Assembly: GCF_035083965.1 (NCBI RefSeq)
Contig: NC_089732.1
Span: forward strand, 14,676,424 to 14,740,423
DNA from: Branchiostoma lanceolatum
Lineage: Eukaryota > Chordata > Leptocardii > Amphioxiformes > Branchiostomatidae
Length of the DNA stretch: 64,000 nucleotides
Direction of reading: 5' to 3'
Numbering within the stretch: position 1 is the stretch's first letter; each line of letters opens with the position of its first letter. The notes beneath the pieces are model-generated. The model had not been told where the DNA came from and searched no databases. It worked only from the letters and a program-made list of their open reading frames with translations. Shown here one piece after another: positions 61,146 to 64,000 of this stretch. The position numbers were made by a program, and so were the translations under genes.

Positions 61146-63294
61146 TAAGCAGGTCATGGCCTTATTTGCATCATCAGTGAAAAAATACTGAGATAGGCAC
61201 CTCTGCCAAGCTAAAACCTCCATACTTTGGACATTTCTTTTAATTGGGTAGATTAATAATTGATATAGTTTTGGGAATGAAGCCCTTTATATACAAATTC
61301 AATGAGAAAATTTGTGATATGTTAATTGTAAGAGTTTACATTATATGGCAAAAGTCGTGGAGCTCTTAACAAATAATGCAATATTTCAACTTCTCTGTCT
61401 AAACGAAAGTTAAAAAAATTACCTCAATCATTTTGATAGACTGCCTCGCACTTAACATGCAAATCACAACACACCCACGCATGTATGGTACAACACACCA
61501 CCGTGCAACGTGACAGGAAAGCAATCAGTGCATAATGTTTATTGTGATTAATCAAAATGAACAATCAGCCCTCACAGACAATATCACTGAAGCAATCATG
61601 AATAAAAATGATGGTGAAGGTACCAGTCGTCATCGACAAAAATTATTCGTGAAAACATCTTCATATGTACCGCACTTTCATTTCGGCGCGTTCTGATTCG
61701 TCGTAGAGCGTCGTGCGATTTTTATGACGTAAAAATTTCAAGAACTCTGGGACGGAACACATCGTTGGCAAAGATCAAATGCAGAATTTTCCGTAATAAG
61801 ACGGCTGAATTTGTACAGCACATGCTTGATTGTCCCAACAATGATTCTAGATCGCGATTGAATGCTAAAGATCGTACGACGAATATGGCCAGGCCCTATT
61901 TCACTTACAGCACTAGAAAAAACACTGCAATCACATACGAAAGTATTGCTACTAGCTTATGTATGCCTTATGTCCTCAAACAGATAACAATTGTGTTGCC
62001 GCACATTGAAAATACCAACATTGTTTTCAACCAATGTAATAACTTGTGTGTAGCTTACGAATAAGCTTTGTGCAAGTACTTACAGCGAAGTTATCACGTG
62101 CAATATATAAATATTGTTTGTTTAAAGAGAACGCTGTCACTAGAGCTACTGGAATTTACAAGATTAATAATTTGAACATGAATCAGATGCTATTGTTAAG
62201 GCAAACACGGCGAGCTCCCCTATCTCTAGAGTTACAACTAGTTACGTTGATGAAGGTTATACATCCAGGTAATAAGATACGCCAAAATTAGTTACTCAAG
62301 CAACTAGATGAAATTTTTAAACAGTAAGACGTTTCCGACAGCATCAGCTATCTTTCGTCAGTGTTACAACTAGTTACTTCGTGTCTAGACTTCAAAAATT
62401 CCCCTAAAATATTTTTGTACCAAAACATACTTACAATTATTCAGCTATTCCTATTCTCTATAGATATAAAACATGCCAGCAACTATGATGATAAGATCTC
62501 AAGTTCATTGAAAAAGAAATGCACTTTAAGTTGTAATTTCCATTGCCGCTACAGAAAACTAGTGTAACTTTCATTACAATTAATACCATTGCAATGGCTG
62601 GTCCTTAATGTAGCTACTTCCCTCTCCTTTATCATTAAGTAACCAATTAGAGCCAGTTTTGTCAGTACTTTTGTCAGTAAAATGAAAACAAACAAAAAAA
62701 GCAAATGCTACTAATGCAGCGTATGGCTAGGAATGATTGTCACAATATCGTCAGATATATTCGTTACCACCAAATCACCCTCGGGTCCCAAAGCAAGACC
62801 ATGTGGATTTTCAATGTTAACGATAGTGCGGATAAACTCCCCGCGGCTTGTGAACATGTCTACCCGACTGTTCGCCCAGTTAGCCACGATGATGTGACCC
62901 ATAGAGTCCGTGCAGATGCCTCTGAGATCCCTTTCCCTGCGATTGCGTCCAACGCGGATGACTGGATGGAATGTGAAAATTGCATGCCCGGAGTGATTGT
63001 ACACGTGGACGTTTGACTTGAACGGGTCTGTAATAAGGATATTCCCGTCCTTGTCTGATGTGACGTGTTTCATTTGAACACCTACCTCCCTGCCAAAGCT
63101 TCCGTCGAACGAACCGTCTGGTTTAAACATGACGATTTCATTTGAAGCGAGCACGATGGTTTTGTTATTTCGTGTGTCCACTGCGATTTTGGGGGACCAG
63201 TCTGTTCGCTTCAAGTCAATCATGGTGACTGACTGGCCATCTTGGCTATACTGTACCACATAAATCTTGTCAGGACACAACCTATATTTCCCCA
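61146..63294. repeat. Tandem duplication, NHL block, copy 2
   Basis: Second copy of the 2.2-kb block at 58475-60671. It contains the intact NHL coding exon and extends upstream into the rest of the gene. Confidence 0.85.
62250..62375. mobile_element. Penelope-type terminal fragment, duplicate
   Basis: Copy of 59583-59725 with a more decayed stem. Confidence 0.6.
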
Positions 63295-64000
63295 CTACCC
63301 ATGCATGTCCCTCTTTGTCCACGGCAATGTCGGAAGGGTACATTACTCGCACTTTCTCACCCGGGATGACGGTTGGAAAGAGGCGGAGAAAAACCCCAGT
63401 CACGCTAAAGACTTGGACGCGTTTGTTGTATGTATCAGCGACGAATACCTCATTTTCGGCAGAAACAGTCGCTCCATTTGGCTCGTCAAGTTTTCCAGGG
63501 GCCTTTCCCTTCCCACCAATCACGATCTGCTTCTGCTTAAATGTAACGTTTTCTGCGTAGTTTTCTGCAACAGCAAGTCAGTCCAGTGTTACATGTATTT
63601 CAGATTTACAATGAGTGTCTATTCACATGTCTATGATATAATCGTCTGTCATACAGGTGGACGTACTGATACACATGGCAATGTATATAACTCAGGACTC
63701 TTCTAGGTTCAATGGACCGGAATGTCGGCTGGTGCGATACGTGCAAGTAGTAATCAAGTTCATTTTTCTATTGTCTTTCCTTTAGCGAGGAATAAGATAT
63801 CCAATGATAAGAGTAAGCTTGACAAAGTTATATTTAATGTTGAATTCGGAAACAGCTTTGCACGCTTTCCTGGCACATCTCTACCAACTTTGAAGTTGAG
63901 TACATTTACCTCGTAAGCTGTTGGTGGTCAATGGCAGTGTAGCACCCTGGGAACTGTCTGGAGGTGTTGGCGGTGTGGCACTTTGTGTGCTGTTGGGGGA
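62711..64000 (-). CDS. NHL-repeat protein, 3' exons (gene continues past window)
   Basis: Last exon 63564-62711 (phase 1 entry, stop TAG at 62711-62713) and part of the previous exon from 64000 to 63910. The last exon encodes about six beta-propeller blades: GGKGKAPGKLDEPNGATV, FVADTYNKRVQVFS, YPSDIAVDKEGHAWVVG, HVTSDKDGNILITDP, RGICTDSMGHIIVANWANSR, NPHGLALGPEGDLVV. The upstream exon encodes a Ser/Thr/Pro-rich linker. NHL propellers bind RNA or proteins and often end TRIM-type ligases, but no RING or B-box is in the window, so the class is undecided. Confidence 0.85.

Noticed and set aside
62705-63706. Plus-strand frames of about 100-154 codons opposite the NHL exon
   Set aside because: Antisense shadows; the minus strand carries the clear propeller repeats.

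Overview
The window is animal nuclear DNA and most resembles a lancelet (Branchiostoma). Genes are split into many small exons with GT/AG introns. The domain sets are metazoan: microsomal CYP2-type P450, receptor tyrosine kinase, receptor tyrosine phosphatase and NHL repeats. About half the sequence is dispersed repeats, foldback elements and microsatellites. The organism is an inference; the exon structures were assembled by hand from splice sites, reading phase and family motifs.

Layout. (1) 1-1965: repeat-rich flank with no gene. (2) 1966-17150: a tandem duplication of about 7.3 kb, each unit holding one seven-exon CYP2-clan gene on the minus strand. The left copy (3116-8972) is open for 503 codons. 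The right copy (10434-16155) has the same exons but a one-base frameshift in exon 2 and a DNA transposon just upstream of its start. (3) 18917-39007, minus: a complete receptor-type protein tyrosine phosphatase (about 874 aa) with signal peptide, EGF-like/sushi module, four Pro/Ser/Thr exons, one membrane helix, an active-looking D1 and a D2 that has lost its WPD aspartate. (4) 39008-40995: shared intergenic region that reads as an imperfect palindrome centred near 40,000. (5) 40996-57978, plus: a receptor tyrosine kinase with signal peptide, three EGF-like/sushi plus Pro/Ser/Thr units, FN3 region, a juxtamembrane domain with a furin-like site, membrane helix, SAM domain and kinase. Its last kinase exons carry a frameshift, a lost splice acceptor and a Trp-to-stop change. 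(6) 58475-64000: a duplicated block with a truncated NHL-repeat copy (60080-60671) and a better-preserved NHL-repeat gene (62711 to the window edge), both minus.

The most interesting feature is the head-to-head phosphatase/kinase pair. The genes share proximal promoter, signal-peptide exon, EGF-sushi exon, Pro/Ser/Thr exons, membrane exon and even some intron sequence, but end in opposite catalytic modules. I infer that an inverted duplication of one receptor front half was joined to both a tyrosine kinase and a tyrosine phosphatase. If both were expressed, two receptors with related ectodomains would write and erase phosphotyrosine, as in paired activating/inhibitory receptors. In this haplotype the kinase end looks broken, so the system may be decaying, polymorphic or affected by assembly errors.
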